Shown: positions 42,403-50,611, numbered from the stretch's first letter. The stretch is 64,000 bases of DNA from Fervidicoccaceae archaeon (GCA_038878695.1 JAVZVD010000003.1:186001-250000); one strand, 5' to 3'. The notes: generated from the sequence alone by a model not told the origin. A program made the numbers and translations.

Positions 42403-42936
42403 GACCCTCGTGATAGACTCAACGCTTCTCTCGAATAAAAAGTCTCGAATAAAAACGCCCCGCGGCTCTTAGAAGGGGGCTCGCGCGCCACGACGTTGAG
42501 AATAGCAATAATCAGCTTCAGTGAACCCCTATAGATGAGCGCGAGCCTACGCTCACCAGCCGGCTTAGCCTCGGTCGGAGCCCCGCCTCGCTTTTGGAGG
42601 CCGGATCTTAGGGACTGAAGCAGGCATCGGTTTTGGGTTTTGACTATTGCTACGGATATAGCGCCTTAACACCCCCCGACGGCTCTCCGACCATCCGACC
42701 ACGATCCCTCGGGCTTCCCTTCGCGTGATTTCCCGAGTGAGGTAGCGGACAATAATGTCTCTCTTACGCTTTTAATCGGCCCAATACATAGATGAGCACT
42801 CGGCCCGTGAAGAGAACTTACCCGGCTGAGGCGTGACGAGGAGAGCCGATCCGAGGCCCGCTCCGCTCGGAACGAGAGCCAATTATTTTTTTAGAGGCGA
42901 GAGGGCCGAAGAGGCGAGACGGCGAGCTGATGAGAC
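42403..42936. other. Gene-free stretch, possibly an RNA locus
   Basis: No coding frame of any quality is visible. A TATA-like CTTTTAATC near 42769-42777 points rightward to ATAGATGAGC (42788-42797), which is followed at 42826-42829 by CTGA. The right end holds the promoter CCAATTATTTTTTTAGAGG (about 42880-42897) of the next gene. The remainder shows GC-rich, Pro/Arg-like nonsense and looks like decayed sequence. Confidence 0.5.
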
Positions 42937-43464
42937 GTGAAGATCGCGGAAGAGAAGACCAAGATAGCGGTGGTCGAGGCGTACTCCGGGAAGGTAGTCA
43001 ATAAGAAGATCATCGAGGGGGAGAGCATAGAGGAGGTCGTTAAGAGCGTGGCCTCCGAGCTCCTCAGAGAAAAGTGGTTGCCTAAGCTGAGCGACTTCAT
43101 CGTATTGAGGGATAAACTCGACGTAGAGCTCGAGCTCCCGCTCAGCGACGACGAGTACGCCTTCTACAAGAGGTTCGACCTCAAGAAGATAAACTCAAAC
43201 CTGGCCTCGGCCAGTCTACCGCTTTATTTGATAGTCTACGAGAGCTTAAAGCTCTCAGAGGATGAATTCCACGACAGAGGTGTGGCCGCCGTCTCGGTTG
43301 TTCACGACGAAGAGGACCTCGAAGAGCTGATTGAGCTACTCGAGGAGACGACGAAGGCCCCCACCCTAAGAGAGGAGGAGGTCGAAGCTCTCAAGGAGCT
43401 AGAGAGCGAGCTGATAGAAGAAGAGAAAAAGAGCAGAAGTCGCGGGGGTAAGTCCAAGGCTTAA
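42937..43464 (+). CDS. Hypothetical acidic protein
   Basis: 175 residues starting MKIAEEKTKIAVVEAYSGK. The first half (ESIEEVVKSVASELLREKWLPKLSDFIVL) looks folded with mixed strands and helices; the C-terminal 60 residues are charged and coiled-coil-like (ELESELIEEEKKSRSRGGKSK) with a basic tail. I do not recognise the family. The start is GTG 42937, about 40 bp after a TATA element (about 42883-42893). It precedes the tRNA-Gln half directly. Confidence 0.75.
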   Translation: MKIAEEKTKIAVVEAYSGKVVNKKIIEGESIEEVVKSVASELLREKWLPKLSDFIVLRDKLDVELELPLSDDEYAFYKRFDLKKINSNLASASLPLYLIVYESLKLSEDEFHDRGVAAVSVVHDEEDLEELIELLEETTKAPTLREEEVEALKELESELIEEEKKSRSRGGKSKA

Positions 43465-43472
43465 GCTTAAAG
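43465..43472 (+). promoter_or_regulatory. TATA box for the tRNA-Gln 5' half
   Basis: GCTTAAAG lies about 30 bp before base 43499, the same spacing as the TATA box of tRNA-Asp in this window. It supports active transcription of the tRNA half. Confidence 0.6.
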
Positions 43473-43498
43473 AGCCGCTTCTCAGCGATATCACTCGG

Positions 43499-43554
43499 AG
43501 CCGGGTCGTCTAGCGGCCAAGGATGCGGGGCTTTGGACCTCCCCCACCCGACCC
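43499..43554 (+). tRNA. 5' half of tRNA-Gln (anticodon UUG) with GC-rich trailer: candidate split tRNA
   Basis: Bases 43499-43536 read as tRNA-Gln positions 1-37: acceptor strand AGCCGGG, D stem GTCT/GGAT with loop AGCGGCCAA, anticodon stem CGGGG and loop CTTTGG with anticodon UUG. The expected continuation (A38, CCCCG, T arm, CCCGGCT) is absent here and I find no match elsewhere in the window. Position 37/38 is the canonical archaeal splice site. It is followed by a GC-rich tail ACCTCCCCCACCCGACCC (43537-43554), as in the 5' halves of trans-spliced tRNAs in Nanoarchaeum and Caldivirga. A TATA box sits at the right distance. Alternatives are a tRNA pseudogene or a long intron. Confidence 0.6.
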
Positions 43555-43600
43555 AATCTTCCTTCAATATTGGACGCGACATCACCGGTGTAGAACGGAA

Positions 43601-44326
43601 TTGGTCAGAGAGAAAGTCTCGAGGCCCGGCTCAGAGTTCGAGGTGATTTATAACGCATCCAGGTGGCTCCTCCTCGAGGAGAAGAGGAAAACGGCTAGAA
43701 GGCTCATGGAGCCCATGCGTAGATGGGGACTCAACCCAATAGTCCACGGGAGCGTAGCTCGAGGCGATGTGAGCCCGGAGAGCGACGTGGACGTCTTCAT
43801 CCCTACACCGATTCCTCCCTACGTTGCAGAGCTCGTGGTCGATGAGAGCGGCTTCAAAATCTTGGAGAGGCTCCTGGTCCAGGCTACGCCGAGGCACACG
43901 CCCAAGGCCTATCTAGTTCTCGAGCCAGCGGAGAAGGTCGTCGTGAGCTTCCCGCTGGCTCGCCTCCTGCCGCGCGAGCTCGAATTCTACTACTTCGGTG
44001 GAGCGCTAGACCTAGAAGGTCTCCTGAGAGGAGAGAGGAGGCCTGGAGTTAACAAGAGGCTCGAGCTGATCAGGCCGACACCGAGGGGACACGTGGCGGC
44101 GTCTATCTTGGGCATAGAGCCCGAGGTCGCTAAGGTGCTCGGCGTGAGTCTCGAGACTGTGATGGAGAGAGTGAGAGTACTCACGCGAAGAGATGAGTTG
44201 GGCAGGACGGGCGTCTTCGTTAAGAGGAGGTTAGGGCCCGGCGAATCTTTCGAGGAGGCGCTAGAGGAGCTAGCCGCGAGGAACCCGGCCGTACGCAAAG
44301 TCCTCGAGGAGAGAGGTGGCGCGTGA
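43601..44326 (+). CDS. Nucleotidyltransferase (Pol-beta-type fold)
   Basis: About 241 residues. The catalytic motif is VHGSVARGDVSPESDVDVFI: the G-S-x-x-x-G helix turn followed by the two metal-binding Asp of D-x-D. Length and the C-terminal part (IEPEVAKVLGVSLETVMERV...) suggest an archaeal predicted nucleotidyltransferase of the COG1665 type, by recollection, not by search. TTG 43601 is chosen because the open frame to 43523 runs through the tRNA half; a TATA-like CAATATTGG (43565-43573) supports a near-leaderless start. It overlaps the radical SAM gene by 4 bases (GTGA), so the two are coupled. Substrate unknown. Confidence 0.72.
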   Translation: MVREKVSRPGSEFEVIYNASRWLLLEEKRKTARRLMEPMRRWGLNPIVHGSVARGDVSPESDVDVFIPTPIPPYVAELVVDESGFKILERLLVQATPRHTPKAYLVLEPAEKVVVSFPLARLLPRELEFYYFGGALDLEGLLRGERRPGVNKRLELIRPTPRGHVAASILGIEPEVAKVLGVSLETVMERVRVLTRRDELGRTGVFVKRRLGPGESFEEALEELAARNPAVRKVLEERGGA

Positions 44327-45345
44327 GAGGCTCGGAGCTCAGCGTAGGGTGCGAGCTTTGCCGCGAGGGGCTCAAGATACCCATCTTCATCACCGGCCTC
44401 TGCGAGTACAAGTGCTATTATTGTCCCATCAGTCGCGCCAGGAGAAGAGACGTGGTCTTCGCCGGCGACAAGAAGGTTCGCTCGATCGAGGAGCTGGTGC
44501 TCGAGGTAGCGAGAGTAGATGCGCGAGGAGCCGGGATAACGGGCGGAGAGCCGCTCTATAGGTTCGACCGGACGCTCCGCGTCGTAGAGGCATTGAAGGA
44601 TCTCTTTGGCGATAGATTTCACATACACTTATACACCAACGGGAGGCTCGCCACGGCCGAGGTCCTCAGAGCGCTCGAGAGAGCGGGTCTAGACGAAATA
44701 AGGTTCCATCCCGTGGAGCCCGGCCTAGAGAGGAGGGCTATTCTCGCTAAAAAGTTGACGAGCATGGACGTGGGCTTCGAGGTCCCGGCGATACCTGGGC
44801 GCGAGAGGCAGATCCTCGAATTAGCGAGGCTTCTCCACGAGGCCGGAGGAGGATTCATCAATTTGAACGAGCTCGAGGCGGCCGAGCCAAACATCTTCGC
44901 CCTCTCGGCGCTGGGCCTAGAGCCTGACGAGAGCGGGGTGGCCGTGAGGGGGAGCAGAGAGGCAGCGCTCTCGGTGATCCGAGAGATCGCCGAGCTCGGG
45001 CTTAGGATATCGATCCACTTCTGTTCGGCCTCTTTCAAGACATCGGTGCAGGATAAGCTCAGGTACGCGAGAGCCCTCCGCGCGGACCTGCAGGTATACG
45101 AGCGAGCCCTCAGCGATTACGAGGTGGCGTGGTACGAGGTGGAGCTGAGCGACGACTGCGAGGTCGAGGAGTTGATCGAGAAGGGGCTGGTTTTTCGCTC
45201 AGAGAGCTCGGGCAAGCTCCTCTCCGCCTCGCTCGAGCACGTGCCGGCGAAATGCGTCAAGAGAGCGAAGATGCTCAGGGGTCTACCCACGCATCCTAGG
45301 ACCGTTCTCGAGGAAGTCCACGTCACGTACTCAGGCGAAATCTGA
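44323..45345 (+). CDS. Radical SAM protein, COG2108-like
   Basis: 340 residues. N-terminal CELCREGLKIPIFITGLCEY leads to the cluster motif CEYKCYYCP and then GAGITGGEPLYRFDRTLR. A further stretch IRFHPVEPGLERRAILAKKL and the later CSASFKTSVQDKLRYA follow. The C-terminus contains VPAKCVKRAKMLRG. It resembles pyruvate-formate-lyase-activase-related archaeal proteins (COG2108 by recollection). It is translationally coupled to the nucleotidyltransferase, which suggests a two-enzyme modification of a nucleic acid or peptide; this is inference. Confidence 0.8.
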   Translation: MRGSELSVGCELCREGLKIPIFITGLCEYKCYYCPISRARRRDVVFAGDKKVRSIEELVLEVARVDARGAGITGGEPLYRFDRTLRVVEALKDLFGDRFHIHLYTNGRLATAEVLRALERAGLDEIRFHPVEPGLERRAILAKKLTSMDVGFEVPAIPGRERQILELARLLHEAGGGFINLNELEAAEPNIFALSALGLEPDESGVAVRGSREAALSVIREIAELGLRISIHFCSASFKTSVQDKLRYARALRADLQVYERALSDYEVAWYEVELSDDCEVEELIEKGLVFRSESSGKLLSASLEHVPAKCVKRAKMLRGLPTHPRTVLEEVHVTYSGEI

Positions 45346-46387
45346 GGAGGCAGAGGACCCCACCCAGCCCCAGTAGACGCTCTCCGGCCGGGCTCTTAGA
45401 CGGCACCACCGTGATCGCCCCGCGCTTTTCGTCTACAATCTCGAGGACTTCTTCTATCGAGCTTCTCAGTTTTACATCAAACGTGGAGAGGAGGTCGTCG
45501 ACTATAAGCAACTTCTCGACCGCTCCCAGCTTCGCCGCCTCGCCGCATTCCGAGAGGCCCACGGCCAAAGCCGCGGGGTCCAGGGTCATGAGCCTCAGGG
45601 CCTCTTCCAGGGTCTTCTCGGCCTCCTCTAGCTCGAACGCCTCGGCCGCTCTGAGAGGAGCGCCGCGTCTCACGAGCTCGACGAGGCCGGCGGACCCGCC
45701 GGAGCTGGCGTCATCCACCAGCACGCGCTCGGGCCCGACTCTGGTGGAGAGGATCTCCGCGGCTCTCTCCTTGAGGAAGCCAGGTCCGCCTACCACGAAG
45801 ACGTCGGCTTCCTCTCTCTCTGCCGCGGTCAATACGACTTGGACCGCCTCCTCTAAGGCCCTCTCCACTTCGTCGCTTTGGTCTAAACCTCTCGCCTTCC
45901 CGTGGAGGCTTAGGGCCTTCTCCGTCAGTATCTTGAGGCCTTGGACTCCCACGATCCCCACGGCGTATTCGTCGTGGTCGATCGCTAGGACCACGACTCT
46001 TTTCCTCCTCTCCATTGTTCTAGAGAGCCTCTTGAGGTCGGCGTCGGACCAGCCCTCCTCGCGAGTTATCAGCAGCTCGCTGCCCACCCCCACGGCCAAG
46101 GTGTGATGGCTTCCGAGGAGCCCGTACTCCTCCGGCTCCTCGACTATAACCCCCCTTATTCTGAGCCTATTCGTGAATGGCTGAAACTCGAGCGAGGAAA
46201 CTCTTATGCTGAGGATCATTGGAACTCTCCTGCCGGGGCCCCCCCTCGACGGCTTGACCTCTCTCGTAGTCCTCGCCGTGATCACGTCGCCGGGTCTGAC
46301 CAGCGTGCGCAGGATCCATAGGTCGTCGGGAGACTCTATCTTGAGCTCGAGTAGCCTCCGCTTATGGTCGAGAAATCGATATCTCAT
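45323..46387 (-). CDS. pelA: Pelota homologue (mRNA surveillance)
   Basis: 354 residues of aPelota, the eRF1-like ribosome-rescue factor that works with ABCE1 and aEF1A. Domain order: N-terminal Sm-like domain (MRYRFLDHKRRLLELKIESP...RPGDVITARTTR), central domain (RRKRVVVLAIDHDEYAVGIV) and C-terminal domain with GPGFLKERAAEIL and SGGSAGLVELVRR. The catalytic GGQ of eRF1 is absent, as expected for Pelota. I prefer ATG 46387 over GTG 46399, because GTGAG just upstream is the ribosome binding site. A TATA element (TTTTAAG on the minus strand) lies near 46434-46440. It is convergent with the radical SAM gene (23-base overlap). Confidence 0.92.
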   Translation of the reverse strand: MRYRFLDHKRRLLELKIESPDDLWILRTLVRPGDVITARTTREVKPSRGGPGRRVPMILSIRVSSLEFQPFTNRLRIRGVIVEEPEEYGLLGSHHTLAVGVGSELLITREEGWSDADLKRLSRTMERRKRVVVLAIDHDEYAVGIVGVQGLKILTEKALSLHGKARGLDQSDEVERALEEAVQVVLTAAEREEADVFVVGGPGFLKERAAEILSTRVGPERVLVDDASSGGSAGLVELVRRGAPLRAAEAFELEEAEKTLEEALRLMTLDPAALAVGLSECGEAAKLGAVEKLLIVDDLLSTFDVKLRSSIEEVLEIVDEKRGAITVVPSKSPAGERLLGLGGVLCLLRFRLST

Positions 46388-46590
46388 GGCCTCGCTCACG
46401 CTCTGAGCCGAATCGCGGGAGGAACCATCCTCCCTTAAAAGAAGAAAAGCGGGGTATTACTTTGTCCTTGCCGAGCGCGAGATCTGCGCGGTGCACCTCA
46501 TCGATGCAGATAATACCATGCGGAGCGCGGTACCACCTCGCGCTCTGATTATAACTCGACGAAAGAATACTTTCGGTGTGGTGTCCTTCG

Positions 46591-46908
46591 TTGCCCCTCG
46601 TCTACAGATGCAAAGGCTGCGGCTACGTCTTGCACTATCTCCGCTACGTGGGTCAGGACTACGTGGGCGTGCCCTCCGTCTACGAAGTCTTAAGTAGGTA
46701 CGGATACGTGTGCCCCAAATGCGGCAGCAGGCTCTCGCGACCGAGTCAGGAGGACGTCTTGATAACAAGCGCGGATGCAGCAAAGACAATGGGATTGCTG
46801 CCCGTGGAGGTCGGGGGCTCCTTCTACGTGGACGTCAGAGCGAGGCTTGCGCCGAAGCCTCTCTATGCGCCTGCGGAGGCCGAGAGCTCTCTAGGCTCCG
46901 ACCTCTGA
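46591..46908 (+). CDS. Zinc-ribbon protein
   Basis: 105 residues beginning MPLVYRCKGCGYVLHYLRYV, then YGYVCPKCGSRLSRPS: two CxxC pairs forming a zinc ribbon like those in small archaeal RNA- or DNA-associated proteins. The C-terminal half is not recognisable. Start TTG 46591 is preceded by GGTGTGGTG; a TATA element (TTATAACT) lies near 46550. The gene is convergent with the kinase gene on the other strand. Confidence 0.75.
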   Translation: MPLVYRCKGCGYVLHYLRYVGQDYVGVPSVYEVLSRYGYVCPKCGSRLSRPSQEDVLITSADAAKTMGLLPVEVGGSFYVDVRARLAPKPLYAPAEAESSLGSDL

Positions 46909-47583
46909 GCAGAGGAACTCCACGAGGAGGCGGCATCTATCCTTCTCCACTTTGCATCTCCTCAGCTCTTCTATGATCTGCGCCCTCATACGGCTCAGCT
47001 CGTCGCTCAATCCTACGAGGAACGAGAGCAGAGACGCGAGGTTCTTCGACCTCCTCGTCGCGCTAGCTCTCCCGAAATCAACGAAGACGGGCTCTCCCCC
47101 TCTCTTAGTCAACATGACGTGCTTATGCGGCCTGACCAACTCTCCGTGGTCTACTCCGATGAGGTCGAGGGCTAGGGCCTTTCTCAGGAGAGAGCATATC
47201 TGGCTCGGTCTCAACCTCCCCCCTCGATCTAAGAAATCCGCGAGCTCCTCCCCCTCGATCAGCTCCATGTGGACGAACCTCTCGGAAAAGGAGTAAACCC
47301 TCGGAGCGAGCTTCACCTCCGAGGACTTCTCCAAGAGGAGCAGAAAGAGTCCCTCCTTGAGCGGACTGGCGTTAGAGTCCAGCCTCGGGACCTTGATCAG
47401 CGTCTTGGTCGGAGCGTTAAGCAAGAGGAGCGAGTCCGTCCCCTTGGCGTAGGGTCGAAGATCTTCGAGCGAGAACCCGGCCGCGACTAGCGCATTAATA
47501 GTCTCGAGGCACTCGCGCTCGTCGCGGTCGGGTGGATAACAGGCTATGCTTTCTCGAGCTCTAGGCAATAGGGGAGGAGCCAT
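46891..47583 (-). CDS. Predicted RIO/Bud32-like protein kinase
   Basis: About 230 residues of a compact kinase fold: LIKVPRLDSNASPLKEGLFLLLL (possible Lys and helix C), hinge MELIEGEELADFLDRGG, catalytic loop GVDHGELVRPHKHVMLT in an HGE form, and the metal-binding Asp in VFVDFGRAS (DFG). The combination without a C-lobe activation segment resembles RIO and Bud32-type kinases. The start is ATG 47583 (40 bases inside the CCA gene) or TTG 47568; the long open frame to 47949 is a shadow of the CCA gene. Co-transcription with cca and thpR hints at a role in RNA metabolism. Confidence 0.68.
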   Translation of the reverse strand: MAPPLLPRARESIACYPPDRDERECLETINALVAAGFSLEDLRPYAKGTDSLLLLNAPTKTLIKVPRLDSNASPLKEGLFLLLLEKSSEVKLAPRVYSFSERFVHMELIEGEELADFLDRGGRLRPSQICSLLRKALALDLIGVDHGELVRPHKHVMLTKRGGEPVFVDFGRASATRRSKNLASLLSFLVGLSDELSRMRAQIIEELRRCKVEKDRCRLLVEFLCSEVGA

Positions 47584-48950
47584 CTCGGCTTCCCCAAGAG
47601 GAACTCCCTGAGCCATGCGCCGGGCTCCTCGTCGAGTAGGTCCAAGCGCCACGAGAGAGAGTACGCGGAGGCCTCTCCCTCTCTGAGGTGCGAAACTAGG
47701 AGACTGCGGAGAGCGCTCTCGAGCGCGGCCGGGGCGCTCACGTGTCTCCTCTCCTTGAGCGCGTAGAGCCTCCCGCCTTCTATCCAGGGGCCCGAGCCGG
47801 GTCGGCCGGCGTAGGCCTCCACGAATCTCAGAGTGTGTTCGAAGTTCGTGACAGGGGGGCCCGCGTGCTTCTTCGGGCCCGGCTTGAAGGGCTCCTCCAC
47901 TAGGCAGGCCACTAGCGCCCTCGTTGACTCGTTGGTCCACGTTGAGCATCTAATGAGATCATAACCCTCGTTCTCCAAGAACGAGGAGACGTTTCTCGAG
48001 AGCCTCTTGGCTTCGCCCCAGAGCGTGTCGGGGGGGAGCGGGGCCCGCAGTCTCACTTCGACCACGACCACGTGTTTCGCGAGTTCGATTAAGAGTTCGA
48101 GCAATCTTTCGGAGCTCGGCAGCTCCTCGGGGAAGAAATAGTAGACGCTGGGCCTCGTTAGATAGAGGCGGGAGGCCATAGAGAACTCCATCATTTTGTC
48201 GAGCGAGAGGGCCGAGGCCACGTTCCTCCTCTCGTCAACGGGGTCCACTACCACGAGAGGTCTCTTCCCGAGCCTCTCGACGGCCTCTCTCTCGTCTCGA
48301 TAGTAGCCTTCGAGATCTATAACGACGGGGGGTTCCCACTTTGACGCGGCCTCGAGGACCTCCCCGAATCCCCCGTAGTATATCGTCAGCAGCTCCAGCA
48401 GATAACCGGAGAAGCCTTCTACGGCGATCTCCGCGCCGTAGACCCCCACCGCTTTGGAGAACTGCTTGAGGAGCCTCATTTGGTCTCTCAGCTCTTCGTT
48501 CGAGTGCTCGAGCACGTACTTCGTGTGATAAGGGGTCCTATCCACGGCCGTCCTCATCTCGCCTGGCCGAGCGCGCGTTGCCGGCACTACCTCGACCTTG
48601 AACTTCTTTCTTTGGAAAGAGAGGTAGGGGTGCTCCGAGTACTTCACCACGGGCTCGTACGCCTCGAATATCTTCAGCAGCCTCGGGAAGAGCTCAGTCT
48701 TTATCTTGTCGCCCGAGACCCCCTCGTCGAACAACACGAAGATGTCGAGCTCAGGGCTCGTGGCGAGCCAAGTATCTTTAGCGAAGCTCCCCTCGAGCCT
48801 CACGTCGCAGGTCCAACCCTCTTTAGCGGCTAAGGCTCTCACTAAATTAGCGACCTCGGAGAAGATGGAGCGCCCCTCCTCGTAGAGTTCGGGGCTCGGC
48901 TTGATCCTGACTAGGACGCTTCTCTCGATCTCCTCTCTCTTCGAGCGCAA
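47544..48950 (-). CDS. cca: CCA-adding enzyme (archaeal class I)
   Basis: 468 residues. The nucleotidyltransferase motif is EGSFAKDTWLATSPELDIFV, with GS and the D-x-D metal ligands, followed by KVEVVPATRAR and HTKYVLEH. A central domain, and the C-terminal tail domains typical of archaeal CCA-adding enzymes, follow (FKPGPKKHAGPP, RGFV-type region FVEAYAGRPGSGPW). It builds or repairs the 3'-CCA of tRNAs; tRNA-Asp here already encodes CCA. Start TTG 48950, 22 bases after thpR. Confidence 0.95.
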   Translation of the reverse strand: MRSKREEIERSVLVRIKPSPELYEEGRSIFSEVANLVRALAAKEGWTCDVRLEGSFAKDTWLATSPELDIFVLFDEGVSGDKIKTELFPRLLKIFEAYEPVVKYSEHPYLSFQRKKFKVEVVPATRARPGEMRTAVDRTPYHTKYVLEHSNEELRDQMRLLKQFSKAVGVYGAEIAVEGFSGYLLELLTIYYGGFGEVLEAASKWEPPVVIDLEGYYRDEREAVERLGKRPLVVVDPVDERRNVASALSLDKMMEFSMASRLYLTRPSVYYFFPEELPSSERLLELLIELAKHVVVVEVRLRAPLPPDTLWGEAKRLSRNVSSFLENEGYDLIRCSTWTNESTRALVACLVEEPFKPGPKKHAGPPVTNFEHTLRFVEAYAGRPGSGPWIEGGRLYALKERRHVSAPAALESALRSLLVSHLREGEASAYSLSWRLDLLDEEPGAWLREFLLGKPRWLLPYCLELEKA

Positions 48951-48972
48951 AGCCTAGACCACCACTCCTGGC

Positions 48973-49533
48973 TCACTGTAGGGGAAAGCTGGCCAGGGTT
49001 GAATAGATGGGGCCGCGTGGCGTGAGAACGCTGCGCTTCAGCCTGAACTCCGAGACCTTCAGCCATCCCACCTCGAAGTCAGAGTATTGTTCCAGTATCT
49101 TCGTCAGAACTGCGATATTCCTCGCGCCCTTTACTCTCCCGATCGTCACGTGAGGCTCGAAGCTCGAGCCTCTGAAGCCAACACCGGCCGAGATTAAGTT
49201 CCTCGAAACCGCTCTATGAAGCTCCTCGAGCTCGGCTCTGCCCTCTTCGATGCCCACCCAAAGAACCCTCGGCCTCTGAGGCGAGGGAAAGGCCCCGAGA
49301 CCTCGGAGATGCGCCGAGAACGAGGGGCGACTCACCCTAGCCAGACAGTTCCTGACTCTATCGACGAGGACCTCGGGGACCTCTCCGATGAAGGCTAGCG
49401 TCACGTGTAGGTTTTCGTCCTCGACGAGCTTCACGGGCGCTCCTACCGAATCAATGAGCGATTTCAGCTCGGAGATCTTGGCCACGAGGTCGGGATTCTC
49501 TACGTCAATTGAGACGAAGAGCCTCAACGCCAT
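48973..49533 (-). CDS. thpR: RNA 2',3'-cyclic phosphodiesterase ThpR
   Basis: 186 residues with the two HxTx motifs, HVTLAFIGEVPE and HVTIGRVKG, of the 2H phosphoesterase family. The enzyme opens 2',3'-cyclic phosphates (originally described as 2'-5' RNA ligase). I place the start at ATG 49533 (MALRLFVSIDVENP), at the family N-terminus; the open frame to 49671 overlaps the divergent kinase gene. thpR-cca is a recurring archaeal operon, linking tRNA 3'-end processing and tRNA splicing intermediates. Confidence 0.92.
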   Translation of the reverse strand: MALRLFVSIDVENPDLVAKISELKSLIDSVGAPVKLVEDENLHVTLAFIGEVPEVLVDRVRNCLARVSRPSFSAHLRGLGAFPSPQRPRVLWVGIEEGRAELEELHRAVSRNLISAGVGFRGSSFEPHVTIGRVKGARNIAVLTKILEQYSDFEVGWLKVSEFRLKRSVLTPRGPIYSTLASFPLQ

Positions 49534-49613
49534 AGCTCCGCGCCGCTTCGTGTCCACAGGCGCCGATATAGCGTTAATAATTTTGCCCAACCACGACGTC
49601 GCGGGGGACGCTA

Positions 49614-50189
49614 ATGTCGGGCGGGAAGAGAATCGTGGCCGTCGCCGGCCTCCCCGGCTCCGGCAAATCAACCGTGGCTAAGCTGCTCGGCCCCCCAGTC
49701 ATTTCAATGGGCGACGTCGTGAGAAGAGAGGTCAGGAAACGCGGGCTGAGGGAGGACTTAGAGAATGTGATGAAGATCGCGCGCGAGCTGAGGCGCGAGC
49801 GGGGAGCCGGGGCCGTGGCCGAGCTCGTCCTAGATGAGTTGAGGAGGATCGAGAGCAAGCTCGTCGTGGTAGAAGGGGTCAGGAGCTCTGCCGAGCTCGA
49901 TGTATTGGCACGAGAGGCGGAGTGCATTAAGGTCGTCGCGGTTCACGCAAGCCCGGAGACCAGATTCGAGAGGCTTAGGGGAAGAGGGAGAGCCGGCGAC
50001 CCCCGCTCATGGGAGGAGTTCGTCCGCAGAGACGCGGCCGAGCTCGAGTTCGGCGTAAGCGAGGTCATAGCACTGGCGGACGTCATGATAGTGAATGAGT
50101 CCACGCTCGAGGAGCTCTCGAGGTCCGTGGAGAGAGCGAGAGAGGTGCTCGAGGAATGCAGTGGAAGGTACGCGTGGAGGTCCCGGTGA
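49614..50189 (+). CDS. UPF0200 predicted nucleotide kinase
   Basis: 191 residues with a P-loop (VAGLPGSGKSTVAKLL), the motif VISMGDVVRREVRKRGL and the family stretch ARELRRERGAGAVAELV, VVVEGVRSSAELD. This is the archaeal UPF0200 group related to CMP/AMP and dephospho-CoA kinases. The phosphoryl acceptor is not established. Start ATG 49614. It overlaps the UPF0201 gene by 34 bases; this pairing is common in archaea. Confidence 0.87.
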   Translation: MSGGKRIVAVAGLPGSGKSTVAKLLGPPVISMGDVVRREVRKRGLREDLENVMKIARELRRERGAGAVAELVLDELRRIESKLVVVEGVRSSAELDVLAREAECIKVVAVHASPETRFERLRGRGRAGDPRSWEEFVRRDAAELEFGVSEVIALADVMIVNESTLEELSRSVERAREVLEECSGRYAWRSR

Positions 50190-50611
50190 GATTCACCGAG
50201 GATGAATCGAAGCTCTTGGAGCTCTTGAACCGCATCGTAGAGCCGGAGCGCGTGTTCGTGGAGGAAGAGGCGAGTGAGAAGAGGCTCGTGGCCGTCTCAA
50301 GGTGCTTATCTTCCCTAGCCAAATTGCGCGACCTTCTCAGAAGGGAGAGAATACTCGACGCCGCCAGGAAGAGGATGTTGAGCGGAGCCAGCGAGGAAAC
50401 GCTCAGGGTGCTCATTCATAAGCAGGCGCTAGCTGGTGGGAGGCTTTCGTTAGTCGATCACGAAAGCGAGAGCCCTTTGGGCGCGGTAAGGGTCGTGGTG
50501 TATCACGAGAGGCCGCTCGAAGTAGTAGACTGGCTCGCTCCTCCGACTCGAGAGGGCAGACCTCTGTGGGAGAGAGAGACGCCTCAACCCGACTGCGCGC
50601 CGAGCTTTTAA
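50156..50611 (+). CDS. UPF0201 family protein
   Basis: 151 residues: [20 protein letters not shown], then an alpha/beta domain with [36 protein letters not shown] and [10 protein letters not shown]. The family is archaeal, was proposed as an exosome-associated or RNA-binding protein, and has an L5-like fold in solved examples. Its ATG lies inside the end of the UPF0200 gene, so they are coupled. Confidence 0.87.
   Translation: MQWKVRVEVPVRFTEDESKLLELLNRIVEPERVFVEEEASEKRLVAVSRCLSSLAKLRDLLRRERILDAARKRMLSGASEETLRVLIHKQALAGGRLSLVDHESESPLGAVRVVVYHERPLEVVDWLAPPTREGRPLWERETPQPDCAPSF

Noticed and set aside
42788-42840. Full C/D box snoRNA with both box pairs
   Set aside because: D' and C' boxes do not match; kept only as a weak finding, not as an RNA feature.
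43601-43631. 3' exon of a long-intron tRNA-Gln ending in CCCGGCT at 43625-43631
   Set aside because: The seven bases match the acceptor complement, but no T arm or anticodon-stem complement precedes them and they lie in the nucleotidyltransferase coding frame.
47527-47536. GGTCGGGTGG as the leader of the tRNA-Gln 3' half
   Set aside because: Only a ten-base match inside a coding region and no T arm or acceptor end follows.
46891-47949. 352-codon version of the kinase gene
   Set aside because: The extra N-terminal part is an alternative frame of the CCA-adding enzyme gene.
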